Assembly (NCBI GenBank): GCA_965230065.1
Contig: OZ245942.1
Span: forward strand, 992,001-1,056,000
Source of the DNA: G965230065 sp965230065
GTDB taxonomy: Bacteria; Bacteroidota; Bacteroidia; Cytophagales; Cyclobacteriaceae
Direction of reading: 5' to 3'
Length of the DNA: 64,000 bases
Positions 28,421 through 35,130 of this stretch are shown one piece after another. The position numbers and the translations under genes are program-made. The notes beneath the pieces are model-generated. The model did not search any database and was not told where the DNA came from. It saw nothing but the letters and a program-made list of their open reading frames with translations. Positions within the stretch are counted from its first letter, which is position 1. Every line of letters starts with the position of its first letter.

Positions 28421-28736
28421 AATTATTCTTTCAGATAATTTCAAAAAAGAAGCCAAACGGCTGGCCAAAAAATACCGCTCCCTTAAAAAAGAATTACAAG
28501 CATAAGGTAGTGAACTCTCTGAAAACCCAACATTAGGAACCCCTCTTGGCAACGAAGTGTACAAAATTCGATTGGCAATTAAGTCAAAAGGTAAAGGAAA
28601 GGCGGGTGGAGGCAGGGTGATTTCTTATGTTAGAATTGATAATGAAACTGTCCTGCTCCTTTCTGTCTATAATAAAGGTGAAAAAGACTCCATCTCAGAT
28701 ACGGAAATACTAGAGCTTATTAAGAAGTATCAATAA
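28410..28736 (+). pseudogene. RelE/ParE-like toxin with in-frame stop
   Basis: The frame starts with ATG at 28410 (MSYKIILSDNFKKEAKRLAK) and is interrupted by TAA at 28503-28505 after 31 codons. It then stays open in the same frame for another 76 codons to TAA at 28734-28736. The downstream part (NPTLGTPLGNEVYKIRLAI, then GRVISYVRIDNETVLLLSVY and EKDSISDTEIL) has the pattern of RelE/HigB-like mRNA interferases of Bacteroidota. One nonsense change thus seems to have inactivated an otherwise well kept toxin, while its antitoxin gene remains intact. A sequencing error at that codon, or start at an internal codon, are alternatives. Confidence 0.8.
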
Positions 28737-28756
28737 AGATGCATTTGAAAATAGTT

Positions 28757-29350
28757 TCATTTAGCATGCTTCCCCCCATCCCACCCTTCTGCCGCCAGAT
28801 ATTTTTTCCCTGAGGCTTGCGCGCCTTCTTCCAGGGAAGTACTCATCGCATCGTTCCAGCGGTTGAGGTAGCCAAAAAGGGAGATAACACCCAAAATTTC
28901 TACAATTTCGCCTTCGGTCCAGTGCTTTTTCAGGTTGTCTTCCACTGCTTTGGTAACGCTATTGGGTAGGGAGGAAGCAGCCACGGCAAAATCCAGGGCG
29001 GCCCGCTCGGCTTCGGTAAATGCCGGATGGGTTTGGTACTCCCAAATGTGGTGCAGTTTTTCTTCCGCAGTCCCATACCGTTCGGCTGCCCGGATGGTAT
29101 GTGCCTGGCAATACTGGCACCCGGCCGTGAGGCTGGCCATATATCCTATCATGCGCTTTAGTTTGCTGGTAACTTTCCCTTTGTTTTCCATCACAGCTTT
29201 GTTAAGTTGAATAAAAGCTTTGGCAATGACCGGGCGGTGTTGCATGGTAAGCACACTGTTGGGGCAAAAGCCCAGGGTTTCCTTAAAAAATTCAGCAAGT
29301 TTGACTATTTCGGGGTCTTCTTCCGGCGATAAAGGAGGTACAAGTGGCAT
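28757..29350 (-). CDS. Carboxymuconolactone decarboxylase / AhpD-like protein
   Basis: An alpha-helical protein of 197 residues of the AhpD-like superfamily. The redox motif CQYCQAHTIRAAERYG places the two Cys at 78 and 81 and the His at 84, the CxxC-xx-H form used in peroxidase-linked thiol reduction. ALDFAVAASSLPNSV and the segment EGEIVEILGVISLFGYLNRW complete the family pattern. It is cytoplasmic with no signal peptide. It is monocistronic and convergent with the toxin frame. An antioxidant role is likely; the substrate is not known. Confidence 0.87.
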   Translation of the reverse strand: MPLVPPLSPEEDPEIVKLAEFFKETLGFCPNSVLTMQHRPVIAKAFIQLNKAVMENKGKVTSKLKRMIGYMASLTAGCQYCQAHTIRAAERYGTAEEKLHHIWEYQTHPAFTEAERAALDFAVAASSLPNSVTKAVEDNLKKHWTEGEIVEILGVISLFGYLNRWNDAMSTSLEEGAQASGKKYLAAEGWDGGKHAK

Positions 29351-29444
29351 GCTGCAAAAAGTTTATTAACACCTTCAAATTAATACGAAATGAGAAAGAA
29401 TGGTATATTTTTACACAATTTCTCTTTAGATATATCTTTAAAAG

Positions 29445-29473
29445 ATTGTGTGAACAATTTCTTTGTACTTTTG
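29445..29473 (+). promoter_or_regulatory. Candidate crtZ-merR promoter with overlapping inverted repeat
   Basis: TTG at 29446-29448 and TACTTTTG at 29466-29473 match the Bacteroidota -33 and -7 (TAnnTTTG) elements with 17 bases between. The -33 element overlaps a small inverted repeat, ATTGT-GTGA-ACAAT (29445-29458), that could be a repressor site. Transcription would start about 29480, leaving a very short leader before the crtZ start. Confidence 0.5.
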
Positions 29474-29486
29474 TTCTGAATAATAA

Positions 29487-29948
29487 ATGATGACTATGAA
29501 GGCTTTTTTCTTTTTACTAATCGGTTTTGCTTCCATGGAATTTGTGGCCTGGTTCACCCATAAGTATGTTATGCATGGTTTTTTATGGACGCTGCACGAG
29601 TCACACCACAAGCATACCAAAGGCTTTTTTGAGTGGAACGATTTGTTTTTCGTATTTTTTGGCAGCATTGCCACCGTACTCATTATGCTGGGCTTTGAAA
29701 CATTCGACTATCGTTTCTGGTTAGGTTGTGGGGTAACGTTGTACGGCCTGTCCTATTTTCTCTTTCATGATATTGTGATTCATAAAAGGTTCAAAATATT
29801 TGATAAGCCCCGCAACCGGTATTTAAAAGCAATGGTGAAAGCCCACCGCGACCACCACAAAAGCAGGGGACGCGAGGGGGCCGTTTGTTTCGGTTTGTTC
29901 ATTGTGCCAAAAAAATACTTTGAGCAGCAAAAAACGAGTGTAAATTAA
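29487..29948 (+). CDS. crtZ: Beta-carotene hydroxylase
   Basis: A membrane di-iron hydroxylase of 153 residues that adds 3-OH groups to the beta rings of beta-carotene, giving zeaxanthin. All four histidine motifs of the family are present: HKYVMH, HESHH, HDIVIH and HRDHH. About four membrane helices surround them. The size matches bacterial CrtZ. Start codons at 29487, 29490 and 29496 are in frame; the last gives MKAFFFLLIG. It is 15 bases upstream of a MerR regulator gene, and both precede the crtI-crtB operon, placing it in the carotenoid pathway. Assignment is firm. Confidence 0.93.
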   Translation: MMTMKAFFFLLIGFASMEFVAWFTHKYVMHGFLWTLHESHHKHTKGFFEWNDLFFVFFGSIATVLIMLGFETFDYRFWLGCGVTLYGLSYFLFHDIVIHKRFKIFDKPRNRYLKAMVKAHRDHHKSRGREGAVCFGLFIVPKKYFEQQKTSVN

Positions 29949-29963
29949 ACTGAGAAAAATAAA

Positions 29964-30869
29964 GTGGGTTCGTATTCCATAAAAGATTTAGAACAATTAT
30001 CAGGCATCAAGGCACATACCCTGAGGATTTGGGAACAACGATACCAGTTTATCAACCCCAAACGCACCGATACCAACATACGCTATTATGATGACCAGGA
30101 CCTGAAGCTCATTCTCAACATTGCCATGCTGAAGGACAATGGATATAAAATATCCAAAATTGCCCAAATGAACCATGATGAGCGGCAGCGAGAAGTGATG
30201 CGACTTACAGAACGAAACCAAAAATTCCCGGATCAGATAAATGCGCTCACCCTGGCTATGATTGACTTGGAAGAAGAACGTTTTGAAAAAATCATGGCGA
30301 CCAACATTCTTAAACTGGGTTTTGAGAGCACCATGATTAATGTCATCTATCCTTTTTTATCGCAAATTGGGGTGTTATGGCAAACAGGTTCTATCAACCC
30401 TGCCCAGGAACATTTTATTTCTAACCTGATAAGGCAAAAGTTGATTGTAGCCATTGACGGACAATTTGCCCATTATGGAGATAGCTCCTCAAAATACTTG
30501 CTTTTTCTTCCGGAAGGAGAATTGCACGAACTTTCTCTGCTTTTTGCCAGCTACCTCATAAAATCCCGAAAAAACAAAGTAGTTTACCTGGGCCAAAGCC
30601 TTCCTTTTCGTGATCTCAAAAGTGTGTATGACATTCACCAGCCTGATTATTTATTAACCGTGGCCACCACCACACCCAACCAAAACTCCATTCAAAATTA
30701 TATTGATAAACTTTCCAATACATTTCCGCATTCTACGATATTACTTTCCGGCTATCAGGTTATTGGCCAGGATGTGAAAACACCAAAAAATGTTGAAATC
30801 TACAATAGCGTTGAAAACCTGATTTCATTTCTGGATAAAAAAAAAGTTGAGGCTACCGCTTCTCTCTGA
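29964..30869 (+). CDS. MerR-family regulator with cobalamin-binding region (CarH/LitR-like)
   Basis: A regulator of 301 residues starting at GTG. Residues 1-75 are a MerR winged helix-turn-helix (SIKDLEQLSGIKAHTLRIWE, then IRYYDDQDL). Residues about 90-165 form the four-helix B12-cap region, where Trp139 is followed nine residues later by Glu149-His150, the W-x9-EH motif of CarH light sensors. Residues about 175-290 are a Rossmann-like B12-binding domain, with His188 in EGELHELS as the probable axial ligand. The residue after the Trp is Gln140, where Thermus CarH is recalled to have a His used in the light state. Its position beside crtZ and upstream of crtI suggests light-controlled repression of carotenoid genes. 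B12 binding is inferred. Confidence 0.85.
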   Translation: MGSYSIKDLEQLSGIKAHTLRIWEQRYQFINPKRTDTNIRYYDDQDLKLILNIAMLKDNGYKISKIAQMNHDERQREVMRLTERNQKFPDQINALTLAMIDLEEERFEKIMATNILKLGFESTMINVIYPFLSQIGVLWQTGSINPAQEHFISNLIRQKLIVAIDGQFAHYGDSSSKYLLFLPEGELHELSLLFASYLIKSRKNKVVYLGQSLPFRDLKSVYDIHQPDYLLTVATTTPNQNSIQNYIDKLSNTFPHSTILLSGYQVIGQDVKTPKNVEIYNSVENLISFLDKKKVEATASL

Positions 30870-30991
30870 TAGCTCATCGTAAAATTATTTCTGTAATAAT
30901 TCCTTCTTTTTCGTAAGACTGATCAATTAGCTCTTTACATATATATTTTTTCCTCAGTTTATATTTGGCTGTATTCATGAGTTTTAATTAA

Positions 30992-31021
30992 TGTTTAATA
31001 TTTTTTATATTTTTTTAAACA
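30992..31021. promoter_or_regulatory. Operator candidate 1: TGTTTA-N18-TAAACA
   Basis: TGTTTA at 30992-30997 and TAAACA at 31016-31021 form an inverted repeat with an 18-base spacer; the arms extend to seven bases (TGTTTAA/TTAAACA). The same arrangement recurs at 31125-31154. MerR-family and CarH-like proteins bind spaced inverted repeats, so this is a candidate binding site of the adjacent regulator. High AT content makes single matches weak evidence. Confidence 0.45.
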
Positions 31022-31124
31022 AAAAATATAATTCCTAAAATCTTAGCAAAATACTTATAACTCATTGATAATCAATATTTTGCACAATCAATAGAAAATT
31101 TCTAAAAATGTGTATGGAACATTT

Positions 31125-31154
31125 TGTTTAATCTTTTTTTAAATTTTATAAACA
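31125..31154. promoter_or_regulatory. Operator candidate 2: TGTTTA-N18-TAAACA
   Basis: TGTTTA at 31125-31130 and TAAACA at 31149-31154, again with 18 bases between. The arms extend outward to ten bases, ATTTTGTTTA and TAAACAAAAT, a perfect match. It lies about 30 bases upstream of the -7 box at 31183, a position suited to blocking RNA polymerase. Confidence 0.5.
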
Positions 31155-31182
31155 AAATTTTTTATTTACGTTTAAGATTATG

Positions 31183-31190
31183 TACATTTG
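31183..31190 (+). promoter_or_regulatory. Candidate -7 box of the sigma-crtI-crtB operon
   Basis: TACATTTG matches the Bacteroidota -7 consensus TAnnTTTG, 30 bases before the sigma factor start codon. The -33 region has only TTTATTT, without a clear TTG. It lies between operator candidate 2 and a further TAAACA copy at 31193. Confidence 0.5.
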
Positions 31191-31220
31191 ATTAAACAAA
31201 CACCTTAAACACCCATCCTT

Positions 31221-31733
31221 ATGACAGCGATAGAATTTAGTTACTCTCTGAGCGAAACAAGCAAGTACCTGAAGCCTTATGCACTCAGGCTTACAAAAGA
31301 TTCTGAAAAGGCCAACGACCTTTTGCAGGAAACTGTACTGAAGGCTTTCACCAACCGTGACAAATTCAGGGATGGCACCAACCTGAAGGCCTGGTTGTAT
31401 ACCATCATGAAAAACACATTTATTACCAACTATCAGCGGATGATACGGCGTAATACTTTTATTGATACTACGGACAATTTGCACTATATTAACAGTACTG
31501 ATCATGTAATTGAAAATACAGCTTATACCAGTTTTGCCATGAAAGACATAAAAGAAGCTATTGAGCAGTTAAGCGATGCTTACAAAACTCCTTTTATGAT
31601 GCACTTTCGTGGATTTAAGTACCATGAAATAGCTGAAAAACTCAACATTCCCATAGGAACGGTGAAGAACAGAATTCATATTGCACGGAAAGAGCTGAAA
31701 GCTTCTTTAAAAGTATATGATATCAACAACTAA
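31221..31733 (+). CDS. ECF sigma factor of the carotenoid operon
   Basis: A sigma-70 family ECF factor of 170 residues. Region 2 is at about 15-85 (ANDLLQETVLKAFTNRDKF, LKAWLYTIMKNTFITNYQR) and region 4 at about 110-162 (LSDAYKTPFMMHFRGFKYHEI, then IPIGTVKNRIHIARKEL). Unlike the two PUL sigma factors it has no hydrophobic tail and no FecR partner. It is 48 bases upstream of crtI on the same strand, in the arrangement expected for a light- or stress-responsive sigma factor that drives carotenoid genes. Which promoters it recognises is not known. Confidence 0.92.
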   Translation: MTAIEFSYSLSETSKYLKPYALRLTKDSEKANDLLQETVLKAFTNRDKFRDGTNLKAWLYTIMKNTFITNYQRMIRRNTFIDTTDNLHYINSTDHVIENTAYTSFAMKDIKEAIEQLSDAYKTPFMMHFRGFKYHEIAEKLNIPIGTVKNRIHIARKELKASLKVYDINN

Positions 31734-31781
31734 ATAAGTACTATTTGATATTCAGTATTTTATAGATAGGTTGCATTTGCC

Positions 31782-33284
31782 ATGTATAAAAGTAAAGTCG
31801 TTGTCATCGGTGCCGGATTTTCCGGAATTTCCGCAGCTACTACCCTGGCCCATCAGGGGTTTGAGGTTACCGTGCTGGAAAAAAACGAGACGCCCGGCGG
31901 AAGGGCCCGCAGCTTTTCCGCTGATGGGTTTACCTTTGATATGGGGCCTAGCTGGTACTGGATGCCCGATGTTTTTGACCGTTATTTTCAGGCTTTTGGC
32001 AGAAAAACTTCGGACTACTACGATTTGATCCGCCTGGATCCTTCCTACGCTGTATTATTTGGCAAGGGTGATATTTTACAAATTCCGGCCAGTTTTGAAG
32101 AATTTTCAAACCTTTTGGAAAAGCTGGAGCCGGGCAGCGGAAAAATGTTACAGCGATTTTTGAAAGAAGCTGCCTATAAATACGAAGTGGGCATGAACAA
32201 GCTGGTATACAAGCCCAGCCGTTCACTCACTGAATTTGCCAGCGCACAACTACTGTATGACATTTTGCGCATGGATGTGTTCAAGTCATTCCATAGTCAC
32301 ATCCGCTCTTTCTTTAAAAATGAAAGAATTATCCGCATCATGGAATTCCCGATATTGCTGTTGGGCGCGCTGCCACAAGATACCCCGGCCCTGTACAGCC
32401 TGATGAACTACGCTGACATAAAACTGGGCACCTGGTACCCCGTGGGTGGCATGCACAAAATTGTAAAAGGCATGGTGCGCCTGGCAGAAGAAATGGGCGT
32501 ACAATTTAAATACGACCAAAACGTACAATCATTTTCCATACATGAAAAGGACATTCAAAATGTGGTAACCGATTCGGCCAGGTTTGAAGCCGACGTGGTA
32601 GTAGCCAGTGCCGACTATCATTTTGTAGAAACCAACCTGCTTCCTCAAGAATACAGAAGTTATAGCCAAACTTATTGGGATAGCCGGAAAATGGCGCCAT
32701 CGTCCCTGTTGTTTTACCTGGGCATTAACAAAAAGCTGGACAAGCTATCGCATCATAACTTATTTTTTGACGAAGATTTTTCGCCACACGCCCGTGCTAT
32801 TTACGAAACCCGGCAATGGCCCGAAAAACCACTTTTTTATGTGTCTGCCACTTCCAAAACAGACCCTTCTGTAGCTCCTGACAGATGTGAAAATTTGTTT
32901 GTACTGATTCCGGTAGCGCCTGGTTTGGAAGATACCGAGGCTGTGCGGGAAAAATATTATAACATGGTGATGGACCGCATGGAAAAAATCATCGGGCAAT
33001 CGATTAAAGATGCGGTAGTTTTTAAGCGTACGTATGCCCACAACGATTTTATTGCTGATTACAATGCTTTTAAAGGCAATGCGTACGGTTTGGCCAATAC
33101 GCTGATGCAAACGGCTATTTTAAAACCGGGCATAAAAAGCAAAAAGGTAAATAATTTGTATTATACAGGCCAACTCACTGTGCCTGGCCCGGGCGTGCCT
33201 CCCTCCCTTATTTCGGGCAGGGTAGTAGGCGATGAAATTGCCAAAGCTTATCAAAATTCACTTTTGACCTCGACCTATGAATGA
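31782..33284 (+). CDS. crtI: Phytoene desaturase (CrtI-type)
   Basis: An FAD-dependent desaturase of 500 residues that converts phytoene to lycopene. The dinucleotide-binding fold VVVIGAGFSGISAATTLA is at about 5-22, followed by the GGRARSFSADGFTFDMGPSW block. The C-terminal CrtI signature is YYTGQLTVPGPGVPPSLISG. The length is typical. The gene overlaps the crtB start by 8 bases, so the two are translationally linked. The pathway then continues with a lycopene cyclase, which is not in this window, and CrtZ. The function is firm at the family level; the number of desaturation steps is not determinable. Confidence 0.94.
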   Translation: MYKSKVVVIGAGFSGISAATTLAHQGFEVTVLEKNETPGGRARSFSADGFTFDMGPSWYWMPDVFDRYFQAFGRKTSDYYDLIRLDPSYAVLFGKGDILQIPASFEEFSNLLEKLEPGSGKMLQRFLKEAAYKYEVGMNKLVYKPSRSLTEFASAQLLYDILRMDVFKSFHSHIRSFFKNERIIRIMEFPILLLGALPQDTPALYSLMNYADIKLGTWYPVGGMHKIVKGMVRLAEEMGVQFKYDQNVQSFSIHEKDIQNVVTDSARFEADVVVASADYHFVETNLLPQEYRSYSQTYWDSRKMAPSSLLFYLGINKKLDKLSHHNLFFDEDFSPHARAIYETRQWPEKPLFYVSATSKTDPSVAPDRCENLFVLIPVAPGLEDTEAVREKYYNMVMDRMEKIIGQSIKDAVVFKRTYAHNDFIADYNAFKGNAYGLANTLMQTAILKPGIKSKKVNNLYYTGQLTVPGPGVPPSLISGRVVGDEIAKAYQNSLLTSTYE

Positions 33285-34119
33285 TATTAAGCTATTCGAC
33301 AAAACCACTTTTCAGTGCAGTAAGGTAATTACCCAATGTTACAGCACCTCTTTTACATTGGGCATTAAAGCTTTGCACAAAAAATACCATGCGCCTATTT
33401 ATGCTATTTATGGTTTTGTACGGTATGCCGATGAAATTGTGGATACCTTTCACCAACATGACAAAAGCTTACTCCTGAATGAATTTAAGGAAAATACCTA
33501 CAAAGCCATTGACAAAAAAATCAGCCTGAACCCGGTGCTGCACGCCTTCCAAAAGGTTGTGCATGCTTACCAGATTGAAAAGGAACTGATTGCGGCTTTT
33601 TTGAAAAGCATGGAGATGGACCTGCACCAACAGGTGTACAATAAAGACTTGTACGAAGAATACATTTACGGATCTGCCGAAGTGGTTGGGCTGATGTGCC
33701 TGCGCATTTTTTGTGAGGGAGATGATGCCCAGTACCAATCGCTGAAAGCACCTGCCCGTAAGCTAGGCGCGGCTTTTCAAAAAGTTAATTTTTTACGGGA
33801 TATTAAAAGTGATTACCTTGAAAGGGGCCGGGTATATTTTCCGGGTGTCAATTTTGAACACTTTACTGCCAACGAAAAAGAGAAAATAGAGCAGGACATC
33901 CAGCAGGATTTCAACGCAGCTTACCAGGGCATTCTTAAACTGCCTTCCGGGGCAAAAATGGGGGTTTATCTGGCATATGTTTACTACCTGAACTTATTCA
34001 AAAAAATCAAAAATTGCCCTTCTTCCCGGATTGCCAAAGAGCGTATCAGGATACCCAATGAAAGAAAACTGGCATTGTTTGTACAAACATATTTTCGGTA
34101 CCGTTTTAATTTTTTATGA
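33277..34119 (+). CDS. crtB: Phytoene synthase
   Basis: A squalene/phytoene synthase family enzyme of 280 residues that condenses two geranylgeranyl diphosphates into phytoene, the first committed carotenoid step. The first aspartate-rich motif DEIVD is at 52-56 within VRYADEIVDTF. The second is in VNFLRDIKSDYLERGRVYFP. YGSAEVVGLMCLRIF supplies the conserved family helix. It overlaps crtI by 8 bases and is followed by ispH. Geranylgeranyl diphosphate synthase itself is not in the operon. Confidence 0.94.
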   Translation: MNDIKLFDKTTFQCSKVITQCYSTSFTLGIKALHKKYHAPIYAIYGFVRYADEIVDTFHQHDKSLLLNEFKENTYKAIDKKISLNPVLHAFQKVVHAYQIEKELIAAFLKSMEMDLHQQVYNKDLYEEYIYGSAEVVGLMCLRIFCEGDDAQYQSLKAPARKLGAAFQKVNFLRDIKSDYLERGRVYFPGVNFEHFTANEKEKIEQDIQQDFNAAYQGILKLPSGAKMGVYLAYVYYLNLFKKIKNCPSSRIAKERIRIPNERKLALFVQTYFRYRFNFL

Positions 34120-34173
34120 TTTTTTTCACACATTTTGCCCGGATATTTGTTATACACAAAAGACCCAATTGAT

Positions 34174-35019
34174 ATGCTGAATTTGAACGTGGAAATAGAC
34201 AACAACTCGGGCTTTTGTTTTGGTGTGGTGTATGCCATAGAAATGGCCGAAGATATACTGGACGAACAAGGCTATTTATACTGCCTGGGCGATATTGTGC
34301 ATAATGATAAAGAAGTGCAGAGGCTGGAAAAGAAAGGACTGCGGATAATCACCCATGAAGACATGAAAATCCTGCGCAACGAAAAAGTACTGATACGGGC
34401 GCATGGGGAGCCACCTTCTACTTACCAATTGGCCCTGGCTAATAACCTGGAATTGATTGATGCTTCCTGTCCGGTGGTGCTGAAGCTGCAAAACAGGATC
34501 AAAAACTCCTACGATAAAGGGGAAAAGATTTATATCTACGGAAAGCACGGCCATGCCGAGGTGATTGGCCTGCTGGGGCAAACCAGCGATAATGCCGTAG
34601 TATTTCAGGATATTGACGAACTGAACCTGGCCGAATTACCTGCTGACCTTACCTTGTACAGCCAAACTACCAAAAGCACCGACAATTTTTATGAGATTAC
34701 ACAAAAGCTGGCTGATGCAGGATACGAAGTAAATGCCAATGATACGATATGCCGACAAGTCTCTAACCGGGATAAACAACTAAAGGATTTTGCACGCCGT
34801 TTTGATGTTGTCATCTTTGTGGCCGGCACCAAATCTTCCAACGGAAAGGTATTATTTAATGTTTGTAAAGCAACCAATGTCAACACCCACTTTATATCTG
34901 GCAAAGAAGAAATTAACCCCAACTGGTTTGCCTCAAGCCATTCTGTAGGCGTATGCGGGGCAACCTCCACACCCATGTGGTTGATGGAAGATGTAAGAGA
35001 AGCCTTGCTGAAACTCTGA
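34174..35019 (+). CDS. ispH: 4-hydroxy-3-methylbut-2-enyl diphosphate reductase
   Basis: The iron-sulfur enzyme of the last step of the MEP pathway, making IPP and DMAPP. The frame opens at 34135, but homologues begin at MLNLNVEIDNNSGFCFGV, so the ATG at 34174 (281 residues) is chosen. The three cluster Cys are in GFCFGV, DASCPVVLK and GVCGATSTP. Substrate-binding His residues are in DIVHND, IRAHGEPP and YGKHGHAEVIG, and the Glu is in the last of these. It follows crtB by 54 bases on the same strand, so precursor supply may rise with carotenoid synthesis. Assignment is firm. Confidence 0.95.
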   Translation: MLNLNVEIDNNSGFCFGVVYAIEMAEDILDEQGYLYCLGDIVHNDKEVQRLEKKGLRIITHEDMKILRNEKVLIRAHGEPPSTYQLALANNLELIDASCPVVLKLQNRIKNSYDKGEKIYIYGKHGHAEVIGLLGQTSDNAVVFQDIDELNLAELPADLTLYSQTTKSTDNFYEITQKLADAGYEVNANDTICRQVSNRDKQLKDFARRFDVVIFVAGTKSSNGKVLFNVCKATNVNTHFISGKEEINPNWFASSHSVGVCGATSTPMWLMEDVREALLKL

Positions 35020-35030
35020 CGGAATAAAAC

Positions 35031-35038
35031 TACTTTTG
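35031..35038 (+). promoter_or_regulatory. Candidate -7 box before the TonB receptor gene
   Basis: TACTTTTG matches TAnnTTTG just after ispH, 93 bases before the proposed receptor start. No -33 TTG at the right distance is seen (the nearest is 23 bases upstream). It would allow the receptor to be transcribed apart from the crt operon. Confidence 0.3.
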
Positions 35039-35130
35039 CTCGTATTATTTATCCTTATTTTTCTTAAAACCATTCAGTACAGATATAGTTACTAAAACCG
35101 GAATATCTGGTAAAAATACTTTGCACACCC

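Larger units (their letters stand above)
30870..31220 (+). promoter_or_regulatory. AT-rich regulatory gap before the crt operon
   Basis: No gene is seen in these 351 bases, which are far richer in A and T than the flanks. TGTTTA or its complement TAAACA occurs six times between 30992 and 31211, including two inverted pairs with the same 18-base spacing (listed separately) and single copies at 31193-31198 and 31206-31211. A -7 box is at 31183-31190. The gap separates the crtZ-merR pair from the sigma-crtI-crtB operon and is the natural place for MerR control. Confidence 0.6.
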
